NCBI GenBank assembly: GCA_963778465.1
Contig: CAVZUK010000003.1
Coordinates: 1,488,001-1,552,000, forward strand
DNA length: 64,000 nucleotides
Direction of reading: 5' to 3'
Source of the DNA: CAVZBW01 sp963778465
Lineage (GTDB): Bacteria > Actinomycetota > Acidimicrobiia > Acidimicrobiales > RAAP-2
Shown here: one piece after another, positions 7,800 through 17,578 of the stretch
Layout of the letters: every line of letters begins with the position of its first letter
How positions within the stretch are numbered: the stretch's first letter is position 1
Position numbers and translations under genes: made by a program
Notes under the pieces: model-generated
Databases searched by the model: none
Told to the model about the DNA's origin: nothing
Seen by the model: the letters and a program-made list of their open reading frames with translations, nothing else

Positions 7800-9042
7800 C
7801 ACCAGAACAACCTACCGGCTTGCTCGAGGCCGTCGATCAGGACCTCGACGTCGCGCTCCTCGTTGTAGACGGCGAGCGAGGCGCGGGCGGTCGCCGGCAC
7901 CCCGAGGCGGCGCATGAGCGGCTTGGCGCAGTGGTGGCCCGGTCGGATGCACACGCCGAAGCTGTCGAGGACCTGAGCCACGTCGTGGGGATGCACGTCG
8001 CGCAGGGCCAGCGACAGCACGCCGCCCCGGTCGTCCCCGGGCGGGGGCCCGAAGACCTGGCAGTTGTCACCGAGACGCTCCTCGATTCGCCCCATCGCAT
8101 AGCGGGTGAGCTCGTGCTCGTAGGCGCGGACGTTGTGCATGTCGAGCCCCTGCAGGTACTCGACGGCGGCCGTGAGGCCGACGGCCTCGGCGATGGGCGG
8201 GGTCCCGGCCTCGAAACGCCACGGGGGCTCCGCGGGCAGGAAGCGGTCGAGACGCACGTCGAGGATCATCCCGCCGCCTCCCAGGAACGGCGGCATCGCC
8301 TCGAGGAGCTCCGCCCGTGCCCACAACACCCCGATGCCGGTCGGCCCGAACATCTTGTGACCGGAGAAGGTCAGGAAGTCGGCGTCCCATTCGCTCACGT
8401 CCACCGGCTGGTGCGGGACGGACTGGGCGCCGTCCACCAGGATGAGGGCGCCCGCACGATGGGCCGCCGCGGCGAGCGGCGGGATCGGGTTGATCGTGCC
8501 GAGCACGTTGGACATGCCGGCGATCGAGAGCAGCTTGGCCCCCTCGAGCGTCCGGTCCAGGTCGTCGAGCGCCAGCCGGCCGTCGGCGTCGATCGGCAGG
8601 TAGCGCAGCTCGATGTCGCGCTCGCTCGCCAGCATGAGCCAGGGGACGATGTTCGCGTGGTGCTCCATCTCGCTCAGGACGACGACGTCGCCGGCTCGCA
8701 GGTTGCTGCGGCCCCACGAATGGGCGACCAGGTTGATCGCCTCGGTGGTGTTCTTGGTGAAGACGATCTCGCGCTCGGGCCGGGGTGCGCCCACGAGGCG
8801 GCCGACCGCGACGCGGGCGTGCTCGTAGAGGCGCGTGGACTCCTCGGCGTTGGTGTAGACGCCGCGGTGCACGTTGGCGTGCGTCGTCTCGTAGTAGTGC
8901 TCCATCGCCCGGAGGACGGCGCGGGGCTGGAGCGAGCTCGAGGCGGAGTCGAGGTAGACGATCGGCCGGTCGTGGACGATCCTCGAGAGCAGCGGGAAGT
9001 CCTTGCGCAACACGGCGATGTCCATGGGGGGCGCTCCTGCGG

Positions 9043-9046
<4 letters not shown>
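7799..9046 (-). CDS. sufS: Cysteine desulfurase SufS
   Basis: PLP-dependent group II cysteine desulfurase that removes sulfur from cysteine for Fe-S assembly. The ATG at 9046 overlaps the sufC2 stop (ATGA) and follows GAGGGGGATC, giving 415 residues; a second ATG at 9025 also has an AGGAG. Lys231 in FSGHKMFGPTG is the PLP lysine, and Cys373 in RPGHHCAKPLM is the persulfide cysteine. VYLDSASSSLQP near the N-terminus and the SEMEHHANIVPW and VDGAQSVPH blocks are standard. It is the middle gene of sufC2-sufS-sufU. Confidence 0.96.
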
Positions 9047-9822
<776 letters not shown>

Positions 9823-9837
9823 AAGCTTACCTTGAAA

Positions 9838-9870
9838 CCCCTATTTCCAACACGGGAATAGGGGAAATTC
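9838..9870. promoter_or_regulatory. Inverted repeat upstream of sufC2, candidate operator
   Basis: CCCCTATTTCC and GGGAATAGGGG form near-perfect inverted arms around a five-base spacer. They lie 16 to 45 bases upstream of the sufC2 start. The right arm continues into TAGGGGAAATTC (9859-9870), identical to the motif at 2039-2050 before sufB. The symmetry suggests binding by a dimeric regulator. The protein involved is unknown. Confidence 0.55.
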
Positions 9871-9920
9871 GGTTCGGCCTGGAAGGGGCAGGCGGAGCCC
9901 GTAGGGAGAGCGCCCCGGAG

Positions 9921-10544
9921 CTACCAGCCGCGCTCGATCCACTCGGAGAGGTGAGGGGACTCGGAGCCCACCGTCGTCGAGGAGCCGTGGCCCGGGAGGA
10001 CGATGGTGTCGGCCTCGAAGCGGGAGAAGATGCGGTCATCGATGGAGCGGATGATGGTGGCGAAGTTGCCCCCGGGGAAGGTCGTATTGCCCGGCCCGCC
10101 CGGAAAGAGGGTGTCCCCGGACAGCAGCAGGGGGGTGCCCTCCACGGCGAAGCAGATCGAGCCCGGGGTGTGGCCCGGGGTGGCCAGGGTTCGGATGCGG
10201 AGCCGACCGACCTCGAGGACTTGGTCGTCGCTTAACAAGAGGTCGTAGGAGGGGAGCATGTCGGCGTCCTCCCGGGTGACCGCCACCTCGTATCCGGCGT
10301 CGCGGACGGCCGGCACGGCCTGGATGTGGTCCCAGTGGCCGTGGGTCTCCACCACGCTGCGGACACCCAGTTCGCGGCACAGGTCGAGCAGGGCCTCGTG
10401 CTCGTTGGCCGCGTCCACGAGCACGGCGTCGCCGGTCCGCCGGCAGCGCACGACGTACACGTTGTTGTCCATCGGTCCCACCACGGTCCGGTGGACCTCG
10501 CACGTGGCGTCCTTCCAGATCAGATTGACCTCCGGCACCTCCAC
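9921..10544 (-). CDS. MBL-fold hydrolase, glyoxalase II-like
   Basis: Metallo-beta-lactamase fold hydrolase of 207 residues. The metal site is clear: THGHWDHIQAVP (the HxHxDH signature), TPGHTPGSICF, SGDTLFPGGPGN and a C-terminal LPGHGSSTTVG. It resembles hydroxyacylglutathione hydrolase-like proteins, which hydrolyse thioesters, but its substrate is not known. The GTG at 10544 follows GGGAG; a GTG two codons later is equally possible. Longer starts run into sequence antisense to the next gene. It is divergent from the acyl-CoA dehydrogenase. Confidence 0.87.
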   Translation of the reverse strand: MEVPEVNLIWKDATCEVHRTVVGPMDNNVYVVRCRRTGDAVLVDAANEHEALLDLCRELGVRSVVETHGHWDHIQAVPAVRDAGYEVAVTREDADMLPSYDLLLSDDQVLEVGRLRIRTLATPGHTPGSICFAVEGTPLLLSGDTLFPGGPGNTTFPGGNFATIIRSIDDRIFSRFEADTIVLPGHGSSTTVGSESPHLSEWIERGW

Positions 10545-10746
10545 AGTCTCCCACAACGCCGTCCCGCACGACCGACGGCAGAGGGGGTCGACGAACCCGT
10601 CGTGACGTCGAAGGTCGCTGGTGGAATGCTGGGTCTTCTGGTAGACAGCGGTGCCAGGGCCTGCCGATCGGTCATGGGGGCGGGACGCTTCACACGAGGA
10701 CGATCGGGCCGGTGGCCACGAGCAGAGCAGCGAAAGGGGTGGCTCC

Positions 10747-11862
10747 ATGAACTTCGCGTTCAGCGAGGAGCAGGAGGAGCTTCGACGAGCGGTCCGCCGC
10801 TTCCTGGAGGACAAATCCCCGGAGACCGAGGTGCGTCGCCTCATGGAGACGACCGAGGGCTACGACCCTGCGGTGTGGCAGCAGATGGGCGAGCAGCTGG
10901 GCCTGCAGTCCCTGATCGTGCCGGAGGAGTACGGCGGCTCGGGGTTCACCTACGTCGAGCTGATCGTGGTGCTCGAGGAGATGGGGGCCGCCCTGCTCTG
11001 CGCCCCGTACTTCTCGACGGTGGCCCTCGCCACCAACGCGCTGTTGACCTCCGGGGACGAGGCCGCCAAGAAGGACCTGCTGCCCGGGCTCGCCTCCGGT
11101 GAGTCCATCGGGACGCTCGCCATCACCGAGGACAGCGGGCGCTGGGACCTCGACTCGGTGACCCTCGAGGCCAAGGCCTCGGCCGACGGCTGGACGCTCG
11201 ACGGCCACAAGATGTTCGTGCTCGACGGGCACACGGCCGACGTGATCCTGGTGGTCGGCAGGACGCCGGCCGGCCTGAGCCTCTTCTCCGTGGCGGGCGA
11301 CGCCTCGGGGCTGACCCGGACGCCGCTCGCCACGATGGACCAGACCCGCAAGCAGGCGCGGCTCGAGCTCGCGGGCACGCCGGCGCGGCTCGTGGGTGGC
11401 GACGGCGGGGCGGCCCCCGGACTCTCGAAGACCCTCGACCTCGCTGCCGTCGCCCTGGCCGCCGAGCAGGTGGGTGGCGCGCAGCGGTGCCTGGACTCGG
11501 CGGTCGACTACGCGAAGACGCGCATCCAATTCGGCCGGCCGATCGGGAGCTTCCAGGCCATCAAGCACAAGTGCGCCGACATGCTGCTCGAGGTCGAATC
11601 GGCCAAGTCCGCCGCCTACTACGCCGGATGGGCCGCCGCCGAGGACTCCGACGAGCTCCCGGTCGTGGCGAGCCTGTCCAAGTCGTACTGCTCCGAGGCG
11701 TACTTCCACGCGGCCGCCGAGAACATCCAGATCCACGGTGGCATCGGGTTCACCTGGGAGCACCACGCCCACCTCTACTTCAAGCGTGCCAAGTCCTCTG
11801 AGCTGCTCTTCGGTGACCCCGCCTACCACCGCGAGCTGCTGGCCCAGCGGATCGGGATCTGA
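10747..11862 (+). CDS. Acyl-CoA dehydrogenase family protein
   Basis: Flavoenzyme of the acyl-CoA dehydrogenase superfamily, 371 residues from an ATG preceded by AAAGGGGTGG. The N-terminal helical domain (MNFAFSEEQEELRRAV), the FAD/substrate strand segment (GTLAITEDSGRWD) and the C-terminal helices (YAKTRIQFGRPIGSFQAIKH, NIQIHGGIGFTWEHHAHLYFKRAK) are all present. The tail reads SELLFGDPAYH where many members carry the IYEG segment with the catalytic base. It therefore resembles the FadE subfamily with an altered active site, often found as heteromers in sterol side-chain or bile-acid degradation. The substrate is unknown. Two small genes follow closely on the same strand. Confidence 0.88.
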   Translation: MNFAFSEEQEELRRAVRRFLEDKSPETEVRRLMETTEGYDPAVWQQMGEQLGLQSLIVPEEYGGSGFTYVELIVVLEEMGAALLCAPYFSTVALATNALLTSGDEAAKKDLLPGLASGESIGTLAITEDSGRWDLDSVTLEAKASADGWTLDGHKMFVLDGHTADVILVVGRTPAGLSLFSVAGDASGLTRTPLATMDQTRKQARLELAGTPARLVGGDGGAAPGLSKTLDLAAVALAAEQVGGAQRCLDSAVDYAKTRIQFGRPIGSFQAIKHKCADMLLEVESAKSAAYYAGWAAAEDSDELPVVASLSKSYCSEAYFHAAAENIQIHGGIGFTWEHHAHLYFKRAKSSELLFGDPAYHRELLAQRIGI

Positions 11863-11872
11863 TCGCCGGGCG

Positions 11873-12223
11873 GTGAACGGGCCTCCGGTTGAAGGGGGGG
11901 CTCCGAAGGATCATCCGGAGGCCCGGCCGACCGAGTCGGGTGCCGACCGCCTGGCGCGCGAGATGCGCGAGCGCCGGGCCAGCCAGTCGTCTTCACCAGC
12001 CCCCACCGAACAGGAGCGCGAGACGTTCGCCTCGCTCCTCAGCTACCACTACGGCAAGGGGAGCATCGAGGCCGAGGACTTCTCCCGGCGCGTCGACGCC
12101 GTCTGGACGGCGTCCACGCTCGAGGAGCTCTACCACTTGACCGCCGACCTCCCCTTCCCGCCGCCGGTCTCGCACCTGCAGTCGACGGACGCGCCGCGTC
12201 GGCGCCGCTGGTGGCGCCGGTGA
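11873..12223 (+). CDS. Small DUF1707/SHOCT-like protein
   Basis: A 116-residue protein from a GTG at 11873, ten bases after the acyl-CoA dehydrogenase stop. The first 50 residues are disordered-looking and rich in Pro, Glu, Arg and Ser. Residues from about 55 on (EQERETFASLLSYHYGKGS, then AEDFSRRVDAVWTASTLEEL) match the pattern of the DUF1707 domain, a short helical module in actinobacterial membrane-associated and regulatory proteins. The tail RRRRWWRR is basic. The stop overlaps the next GTG. Function unknown. Confidence 0.7.
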   Translation: MNGPPVEGGAPKDHPEARPTESGADRLAREMRERRASQSSSPAPTEQERETFASLLSYHYGKGSIEAEDFSRRVDAVWTASTLEELYHLTADLPFPPPVSHLQSTDAPRRRRWWRR

Positions 12224-12972
12224 GCGGACCCTGGAACCTCGCCGAGGGCCCGGGCGGCACCCTGCGCACCTACGTCACGCCCCACCCGGTCTCCGACCCG
12301 GTGCGCTCGGCGGTGGTCATCTGCCACGACTTCCCGATCGGCAGGGGAGGGGCGCCGGACCACGGGAGGTCCTACCTGATGCTCGCCGACCGGGTGGCGG
12401 TCGAGTCCGGGAGGAGGGTGGTGACCGGCACGCTGCGCGGCGCCGGCGGATCCGAGGGGGACTTCTCCATCGAGGGGTGGCTCGAGGACCTCGCCTTCCT
12501 CGTGGACCTGGCCAAGGGGATCGGCGGGGCGGGGGTCTGGCTCATCGGCTTCGGGATCGGTGGTGCACTCTGCCTGCGGCACGCGGCGAGCGACGAGGCG
12601 ATCCACGGCGTCGCGTCCCTCGGAGCGCCGGCGGACCTCGCGGGCGCCGCCTCGGACCCCGAGGGGCTCCTCGAACGCGTCCGGTCGGTCGGCGTGATCG
12701 GCCGCAGCGAATTCCCGAGCGACGTGGCCGGGTGGGCACGCCAACTGGCCGACCTCCGCCCGCTCCAGGCGGCCGCCGACCTGCGGCCCCGACCGCTACT
12801 GGTCGTGCACGGGGCCGACGACCAGGACGTCCCGACCGCCGCGGCACGCGCGCTGGCCGAGTCGGCCGCCCCCAACTCCGAGCTGCGTCTCGTGTTCGGC
12901 GCGGGTCACTGGTTGCGCGCCGACCCCCGGGTCGTGGCGACCCTCATGGGCTGGCTGGAGCGCCGGCACTAG
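12220..12972 (+). CDS. Alpha/beta-hydrolase fold protein lacking the nucleophile serine
   Basis: Predicted alpha/beta-hydrolase, about 250 residues. The GTG at 12220 overlaps the previous stop (GTGA); a GTG nine bases upstream is the alternative. The fold is recognisable from VVICHDFPIGRGG (oxyanion region), the elbow VWLIGFGIGGALCLRHA, the acid strand LLVVHGADDQDVP and the terminal FGAGHWLR. The elbow reads GFGIGG, so the nucleophile position of GxSxG is Gly, not Ser, Cys or Asp. The Asp and His positions are kept. This suggests a non-hydrolytic or binding role, unless a sequencing error changed one codon. The 3' end overlaps the convergent thiE by 29 bases. Confidence 0.8.
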   Translation: MSGPWNLAEGPGGTLRTYVTPHPVSDPVRSAVVICHDFPIGRGGAPDHGRSYLMLADRVAVESGRRVVTGTLRGAGGSEGDFSIEGWLEDLAFLVDLAKGIGGAGVWLIGFGIGGALCLRHAASDEAIHGVASLGAPADLAGAASDPEGLLERVRSVGVIGRSEFPSDVAGWARQLADLRPLQAAADLRPRPLLVVHGADDQDVPTAAARALAESAAPNSELRLVFGAGHWLRADPRVVATLMGWLERRH

Positions 12973-13603
12973 CGGCGTCGCCGGCGCCCGCGATGGCCGC
13001 GTCGATGGCGGCGCGCAGCCGGCGTGCGGCGGCCTCCGGATCGCTCGCCTCGGTCAGGTAGCGCACGACCACGAAGTGACGGACACCGGCGTCGACGAGG
13101 TCCGCGACCCGGTCCGGTCGGACCCCGCCGGTCACGAAGACGGGCCTCTTGGCGCGCGCCGCGGCGGTCGAGGCGTAGCCAAGACCGGTCCCGGGTCGGC
13201 CCGGCTTGGTGGGCGTGGGCTCGATGGGGCCGGCGGAGAGGTAGTCGACGGGCTCGTTGGTCGCCGCCTCGAGCTCGGAGGGCGCGTGGGTGGAGAGCCC
13301 CACGATGGCCTCCGGACCGAGGATGCGCCGCGCCAGCGAGGGTGGGACGTCGTCCTGGCCGACGTGCACCCCGTCTGCCCCCACCTCGAGGGCGATGTCG
13401 GGCCGGTCGTTGACGAGGAACGGCACCCCGTGGTCCCCGCAGATCCCGCGCAGCCGGCGTGCCCGCTCGACGAGCTCCCGGTCGCTCAACGCCCGCTCCC
13501 GCAGCTGGACGATGTCGACGCCGCCGCGGATCGCCGCGCCGACGAAGGACTCGAGGTCGGGCCGGTCCGGGGTGCAGAGGTAGAGCCGGCGGTCCGAGAT
13601 CAC
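12944..13603 (-). CDS. thiE: Thiamine-phosphate synthase
   Basis: Joins the thiazole and pyrimidine moieties to make thiamine phosphate. The GTG at 13603 overlaps the stop of the upstream HhH-GPD gene (GTGA) and gives 219 residues, the usual length. Typical blocks are DIVQLRERALSDRELV, VPFLVNDRPDIALEVGADGVH, GQDDVPPSLARRILGP, VGLSTHAPSELEAA, the SAGPIEPTPTKPGRPGTGL loop and VFVTGGVRPDRVADLVDAG. No thiamine riboswitch is visible upstream. Coupling to a DNA-repair gene is probably positional only. Confidence 0.92.
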   Translation of the reverse strand: MISDRRLYLCTPDRPDLESFVGAAIRGGVDIVQLRERALSDRELVERARRLRGICGDHGVPFLVNDRPDIALEVGADGVHVGQDDVPPSLARRILGPEAIVGLSTHAPSELEAATNEPVDYLSAGPIEPTPTKPGRPGTGLGYASTAAARAKRPVFVTGGVRPDRVADLVDAGVRHFVVVRYLTEASDPEAAARRLRAAIDAAIAGAGDAASAGAPASP

Positions 13604-14202
13604 CGCGCGACGGCGTCTCCGCCGGCGGTGGCCGCGCGCTTGGCGGCCTGCTTGACCGCCTGCTTGACGGCACGGACCTCCGCCAGGCTCTCCTGGTTGA
13701 CGACGTCGGCGATCGAGCGGAAGGATCCCGCTTCGCCGTAGGGGTCGGAGGCCTCCCGCCATCCGGGGGGTCGCACGCCGAGCTGCTTGCCCAGGAGGGC
13801 ACAGAAGATGCGGGCCTTGCGGTTGCCGAAGCCCGGGAGGCTCTCGAGCTCGTCAACCAGCTCCCGACCGCTCTGCGGGCGGGTCCACAGGGCGGTCGTG
13901 TCGCCCCCGAGCTGCTCGTCGATCACCGCGCACAGGTCCTGTACGCGGCGGGCCATGGACCTGGGGTAGCGGTGCAGGGCGGGGCGCTCGGCAAAGAGGT
14001 CCGCCAGCCGCTCGGGGTCCGTGCGGGCGAGCGCGCCGGGATCGAGCCGCTGCACGCCGAGCCGGCGAGCCAGCTCGGCCGGCGAGGCGAAGGCCCGCTC
14101 CATCGGGAACTGCTGGTCCAGCAGCATCCCGATGACCAGCGCCAACGGGTCCTCGCTGAGCAGCCGGTCCGCCTCGGGGTCGCCCGACAGGTGCAGCTCC
14201 AT
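13600..14202 (-). CDS. HhH-GPD family base-excision repair protein
   Basis: DNA glycosylase-like protein of 200 residues. It matches the small actinobacterial HhH-GPD family (TIGR03252 type). The start is MELHLSGDPEADRLLSEDP, with the LVIGMLLDQQFPMERAF helix. The helix-hairpin-helix reads LESLPGFGNRKARIFCALLG. The C-terminus is a Lys/Ala-rich tail (AVKQAVKQAAKRAATA) that could contact DNA. No conserved Cys4 Fe-S motif like that of Nth or MutY is present. The lesion specificity of this family is not established. Confidence 0.88.
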   Translation of the reverse strand: MELHLSGDPEADRLLSEDPLALVIGMLLDQQFPMERAFASPAELARRLGVQRLDPGALARTDPERLADLFAERPALHRYPRSMARRVQDLCAVIDEQLGGDTTALWTRPQSGRELVDELESLPGFGNRKARIFCALLGKQLGVRPPGWREASDPYGEAGSFRSIADVVNQESLAEVRAVKQAVKQAAKRAATAGGDAVAR

Positions 14203-14305
14203 CGCCTCAGCCTAGGTGCGAGGGAGACGCGGCGGTGGTGGGCTCGGCGCCACCGTCCCGGGCGCCCCCCGGCACGGGATGGCGGAATTAGCGCCGTCGA
14301 GCAGG

Positions 14306-14320
14306 CACAATCTCTGGGTG
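14306..14320 (+). promoter_or_regulatory. Possible -10 element and leaderless start of the Rrf2 gene
   Basis: CACAAT (14306-14311) lies seven bases before the GTG that begins the conserved Rrf2 sequence, and no Shine-Dalgarno sequence is seen. This spacing would fit a leaderless transcript, common in actinobacteria. No clear -35 element is visible. Confidence 0.3.
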
Positions 14321-14770
14321 CACATTCCCGCCAAGGTCGACTACGGAATCCGGGCCCTCTTGATCCTGGCCGCCACGGGGACACCCGCCACGGCGGAGGC
14401 GTTGGCGGCCGAGCAGGGCATCCCGCCCCGGTTCCTCGGAGCCATCCTGGCGGACCTCCGGCGGGCGGGCGTGGTGGCCAGCCAGCGTGGCGCCGAGGGC
14501 GGCTACCGGCTCGCCCGAGGTCCCGAGGAGATCAGTCTGGCGGAGGTCATCCGGGCCCTGGACGGACCGCTGGCGGAGGTCCGGGGCTTCCGACCCGAAG
14601 CCGCGGAGTACGAGGGTGCTGCCGTGCATCTCCAAAAGGTCTGGGTCGCCGTGCGGGCCAGCCTGCGCCAGGTGCTCGAGACGACGACCCTGGCGGAGGT
14701 GGTCTCCGGGAAGCTCCCGAGGGGAGTGGAGAAGCTCACCGCCGACCCCGATGCCTGGGAGCCGCACTAG
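14318..14770 (+). CDS. Rrf2 family transcriptional regulator without cysteines
   Basis: Winged-helix regulator of the Rrf2/IscR family, 150 residues from the GTG at 14318; an ATG at 14279 would add 13 residues. The N-terminus HIPAKVDYGIRALLILAA, the recognition region IPPRFLGAILADLRRAGVV and the wing SQRGAEGGYRLARGPEEI are typical. Where IscR, NsrR and RsrR carry three cysteines (after ALDGPLAEV), this protein reads RGFRPEAAEYEGAAVHLQKVW, with no Cys anywhere. It cannot bind an Fe-S cluster through cysteines. It lies about 5 kb from the suf genes, so it is one candidate for their regulator. That link is a guess. Confidence 0.85.
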   Translation: MHIPAKVDYGIRALLILAATGTPATAEALAAEQGIPPRFLGAILADLRRAGVVASQRGAEGGYRLARGPEEISLAEVIRALDGPLAEVRGFRPEAAEYEGAAVHLQKVWVAVRASLRQVLETTTLAEVVSGKLPRGVEKLTADPDAWEPH

Positions 14771-14819
14771 GTCCCGAGCGGCCGCGCCGGGCGGCGTACG
14801 CGGCGCCTCGGGCTGTGCG

Positions 14820-14841
14820 GATCAGAGTGCTCTATCTGATC
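14820..14841. terminator. Hairpin between convergent Rrf2 gene and aceE
   Basis: GATCAGA (14820-14826) pairs with TCTGATC (14835-14841) around an 8-base loop. The right arm overlaps the aceE stop codon. The position between two convergent 3' ends fits a shared terminator, although no T run follows. Confidence 0.45.
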
Positions 14842-17578
14842 AGAGGGCGAACGGCGCCGACGCTTCGGGGTCGAGGCCGAACCCGTCGATGGCGGAGCGG
14901 ACCTCTTGGTCGCCGATCTCTCCCTGGCGTCGCAACCCGTCCAGCACGGCCACGACGATGTGCGCGGCGTCGATCTCGAAGTGGGAGCGCAGCGGTCCTC
15001 GCGCGTCGGACATGCCGAAGCCGTCGGTCCCGAGGGGGAAGAAGGGTCGGGGTACCCAACGGGCAACCTGGTCCGGCACGGCACGCATGTAGTCGGTGAC
15101 GGCGACGACCGGTCCACCGGCGGCGCCGAGCTGGGAGGTGATCCATGGCTCCCGGGAGGCCTCCGTGGGATGCAGGTAGTTCCACCGCTCGGCGAGCATC
15201 GCCTCGCGCCGCAGCTCCTGCCACGACGTGACGGACCAGGCGTCGGCGGCGACGCCCCAGTGCGCGGCCAGAAGGTCTCGGGCCTCCATCGCCGCGCTCC
15301 AAAGAGGACCCGAGAAGCAGATCGAGGCGCGGCGCGGCTGTGGGTCGTCGAACTCGGGTGCCCGGGCGAACCGGTAGATGCCGCGCAGCACGCCATCTCG
15401 TGCTGCCTCGCCGTCCGGTCCCTCGGGGAGCGCCGGCATCGGGTATCCCTCGTTGTAGAGCGTGAGGTACCAGAAGGCGTCCTCCGGCCGCGGCCCGAGG
15501 ATCCTCTCGACGGCGTCCTCCACGATGATGGCGATCTCGTAGGCGAAGGCGGGGTCGTACACGTGGGCCGCCGGGTTGGTCGACGCGAGGAGGGGGGACT
15601 GGCCGTCGTCGTGCTGGAGCCCCTCGCCCTGGAGGGTGGTCCGCCCCGCCGTGCAACCCGCCAGGATGCCCCGGCCCCGGATGTCGCCGAGCGCCCAGAG
15701 GAGGTCGCCGACCCGCTGGAACCCGAACATCGAGTAGAAGAGGAACACCGGGAGCATCGGCCGCGACCACGTGGCATACGACGTGGCGAGGGCGATGAAC
15801 GATGCCAGTCCGCCGGCCTCGGTGATGCCCTCCTGGAGCAGCTGACCGGAGGCGCTCTCGGCGTAGGTGAGGGGCAGGCCGGCGTCCACGGGCGTGTAGC
15901 GCTGTCCATCGGGCGCGTAGATCTTGGCCTCGGCGATGAGCGGCTCGAGGCCGAAGGTCCTCGCCTCGTCGGAGACGACGGGGGCGACCAGCGAGCCCAT
16001 GGTCTTGTCCCGGACCAGGTTCCGGAGGAGGCGGACGAACCCCATCGTGGTCGAGACCGACTGCCCGCCCGAACCCGCCAGCAGATCGGCGTAGACCTTG
16101 GGGTCGGGAAGCGTGGCGAGCTTGGGGCGCACGATCCGGGAGGGGATGGATCCGCCGAGCATCTGGCGCCGGGCCGTGAGGTACTGGTACGCCTCCGAGT
16201 CCTCGCTCGGGCGGAAGTACGGGGGGAGCTCTGCGTCCAGCGCCGCGTCGGGGATCTCGTCCTGGAGGTACAGCCGGTCCCTCAGGGTGCGCAGCTGGGT
16301 CTTGGTCATCTTCTTGATCTGGTGTGTGGCGTTGCGCGCCTCGATCTCGGGGCCGAGGGTCCACCCCTTGACCGTCTTCGCCAGGATGGCGGTCGGTGCT
16401 CCGCGTTGCTCGGTGGCGAGCTTGTAGGCCGCGTAGAGCTTGCGGTAGTCGTGGCCGCCCCGGGGCAGTGTCTGGAGCTCCTCGTCCGAGAGGTGCTCGA
16501 CGAGCTTGCGCAAGCGGGGGTCTGGCCCGAAGAAGTGCTCGCGGATGTAGGCGCCGGACTCGACCGCGTACTTCTGGAACTCCCCGTCGACCGTCGTATT
16601 CATCTTGTCGAGCAGCACGCCGTCGACGTCCCGGGCGAGCAGCTCGTCCCAGCGGGAGCCCCAGATGACCTTGATCACGTTCCACCCGGCACCCCGGAAG
16701 ACCGCCTCGAGCTCCTGGATGATCTTGCCGTTGCCGCGTACGGGACCGTCGAGGCGCTGCAGGTTGCAGTTGACGACGAAGATGAGGTTGTCGAGGTGCT
16801 CGCGACCGGCCACGCCGAGCCCACCGAGGGACTCGGGCTCGTCCATCTCGCCGTCGCCCACGAAGCACCAGACCCGGCTGTCGCTCGTGTCGACCAGGCG
16901 GCGATGGTGGAGGTAGCGATTGACGTGCGCCTGGTAGACGGCGCAGATGGGTCCGAGACCCATGGAGACCGTCGGGTACTCCCAGAACTCCGGCAGCAGC
17001 CGGGGGTGCGGGTACGAGGGCAGCCCGTTTCCGCCGACCTCCTGGCGGTAGTTGTCGAGCTGCTCCGCGCTCAATCGGCCCTCGACGAACGCCCGTGCGT
17101 AGATCCCGGGGGAGGCGTGGCCCTGGAGGAAGACCTGATCGCCGGCGCCGCCCTGGGCCTTGCCGCGGAAGAAGTGGTTGAAGCCGACCTCGTAGAGCGC
17201 GGCGGAGCTCGCGTACGTGGAGAGGTGGCCGCCGATCCCCTCGTTGCGGGAGTTGGCCCGCGTCACCATGACCGCGGCGTTCCACCGGATGAAGGCCCGC
17301 ACTCGGCGCTCCAGGTGCTCGTCTCCCGGGAACCACGGCTCGTCGTCGGCGGGGATGGTGTTCACGTACGGGCTGGACACGGTGGCCGGGAACTCGACCT
17401 GTTGCCCGATGGCCCGCTCGAGCAGCTTCATGAGGAGGAACCGGGCCCGGCTCCGGCCCCGGGTAGTGACGATCGCGTCGAAGGACTCCAACCACTCCGC
17501 GGTCTCCGTGGGGTCGATGTCCGGTACCTGGTGAGACACCCCGTCGAAGAGCATGTGGCCATCGTAGGGGCGGCCCAT
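14840..17578 (-). CDS. aceE: Pyruvate dehydrogenase E1 component, homodimeric type
   Basis: Thiamine-diphosphate-dependent E1 that decarboxylates pyruvate and acetylates the lipoyl group of E2. From the ATG at 17578 it has 912 residues, near the usual 890-930; an ATG at 17554 is the alternative. The N-terminal block DIDPTETAEWLESFDAIV, the TPP motif VGDGEMDEPESLGGL leading to VVNCNLQRLDGPVRGNGKI, and the C-terminal GTDGFGMSDARGPLRSHFE identify the single-chain AceE type. There is no Shine-Dalgarno sequence before the ATG. It is divergent from RNase HI. The matching E3 and E2 genes lie 2.5 kb away at 20142-23130, not in the same operon. Confidence 0.95.
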   Translation of the reverse strand: MGRPYDGHMLFDGVSHQVPDIDPTETAEWLESFDAIVTTRGRSRARFLLMKLLERAIGQQVEFPATVSSPYVNTIPADDEPWFPGDEHLERRVRAFIRWNAAVMVTRANSRNEGIGGHLSTYASSAALYEVGFNHFFRGKAQGGAGDQVFLQGHASPGIYARAFVEGRLSAEQLDNYRQEVGGNGLPSYPHPRLLPEFWEYPTVSMGLGPICAVYQAHVNRYLHHRRLVDTSDSRVWCFVGDGEMDEPESLGGLGVAGREHLDNLIFVVNCNLQRLDGPVRGNGKIIQELEAVFRGAGWNVIKVIWGSRWDELLARDVDGVLLDKMNTTVDGEFQKYAVESGAYIREHFFGPDPRLRKLVEHLSDEELQTLPRGGHDYRKLYAAYKLATEQRGAPTAILAKTVKGWTLGPEIEARNATHQIKKMTKTQLRTLRDRLYLQDEIPDAALDAELPPYFRPSEDSEAYQYLTARRQMLGGSIPSRIVRPKLATLPDPKVYADLLAGSGGQSVSTTMGFVRLLRNLVRDKTMGSLVAPVVSDEARTFGLEPLIAEAKIYAPDGQRYTPVDAGLPLTYAESASGQLLQEGITEAGGLASFIALATSYATWSRPMLPVFLFYSMFGFQRVGDLLWALGDIRGRGILAGCTAGRTTLQGEGLQHDDGQSPLLASTNPAAHVYDPAFAYEIAIIVEDAVERILGPRPEDAFWYLTLYNEGYPMPALPEGPDGEAARDGVLRGIYRFARAPEFDDPQPRRASICFSGPLWSAAMEARDLLAAHWGVAADAWSVTSWQELRREAMLAERWNYLHPTEASREPWITSQLGAAGGPVVAVTDYMRAVPDQVARWVPRPFFPLGTDGFGMSDARGPLRSHFEIDAAHIVVAVLDGLRRQGEIGDQEVRSAIDGFGLDPEASAPFAL

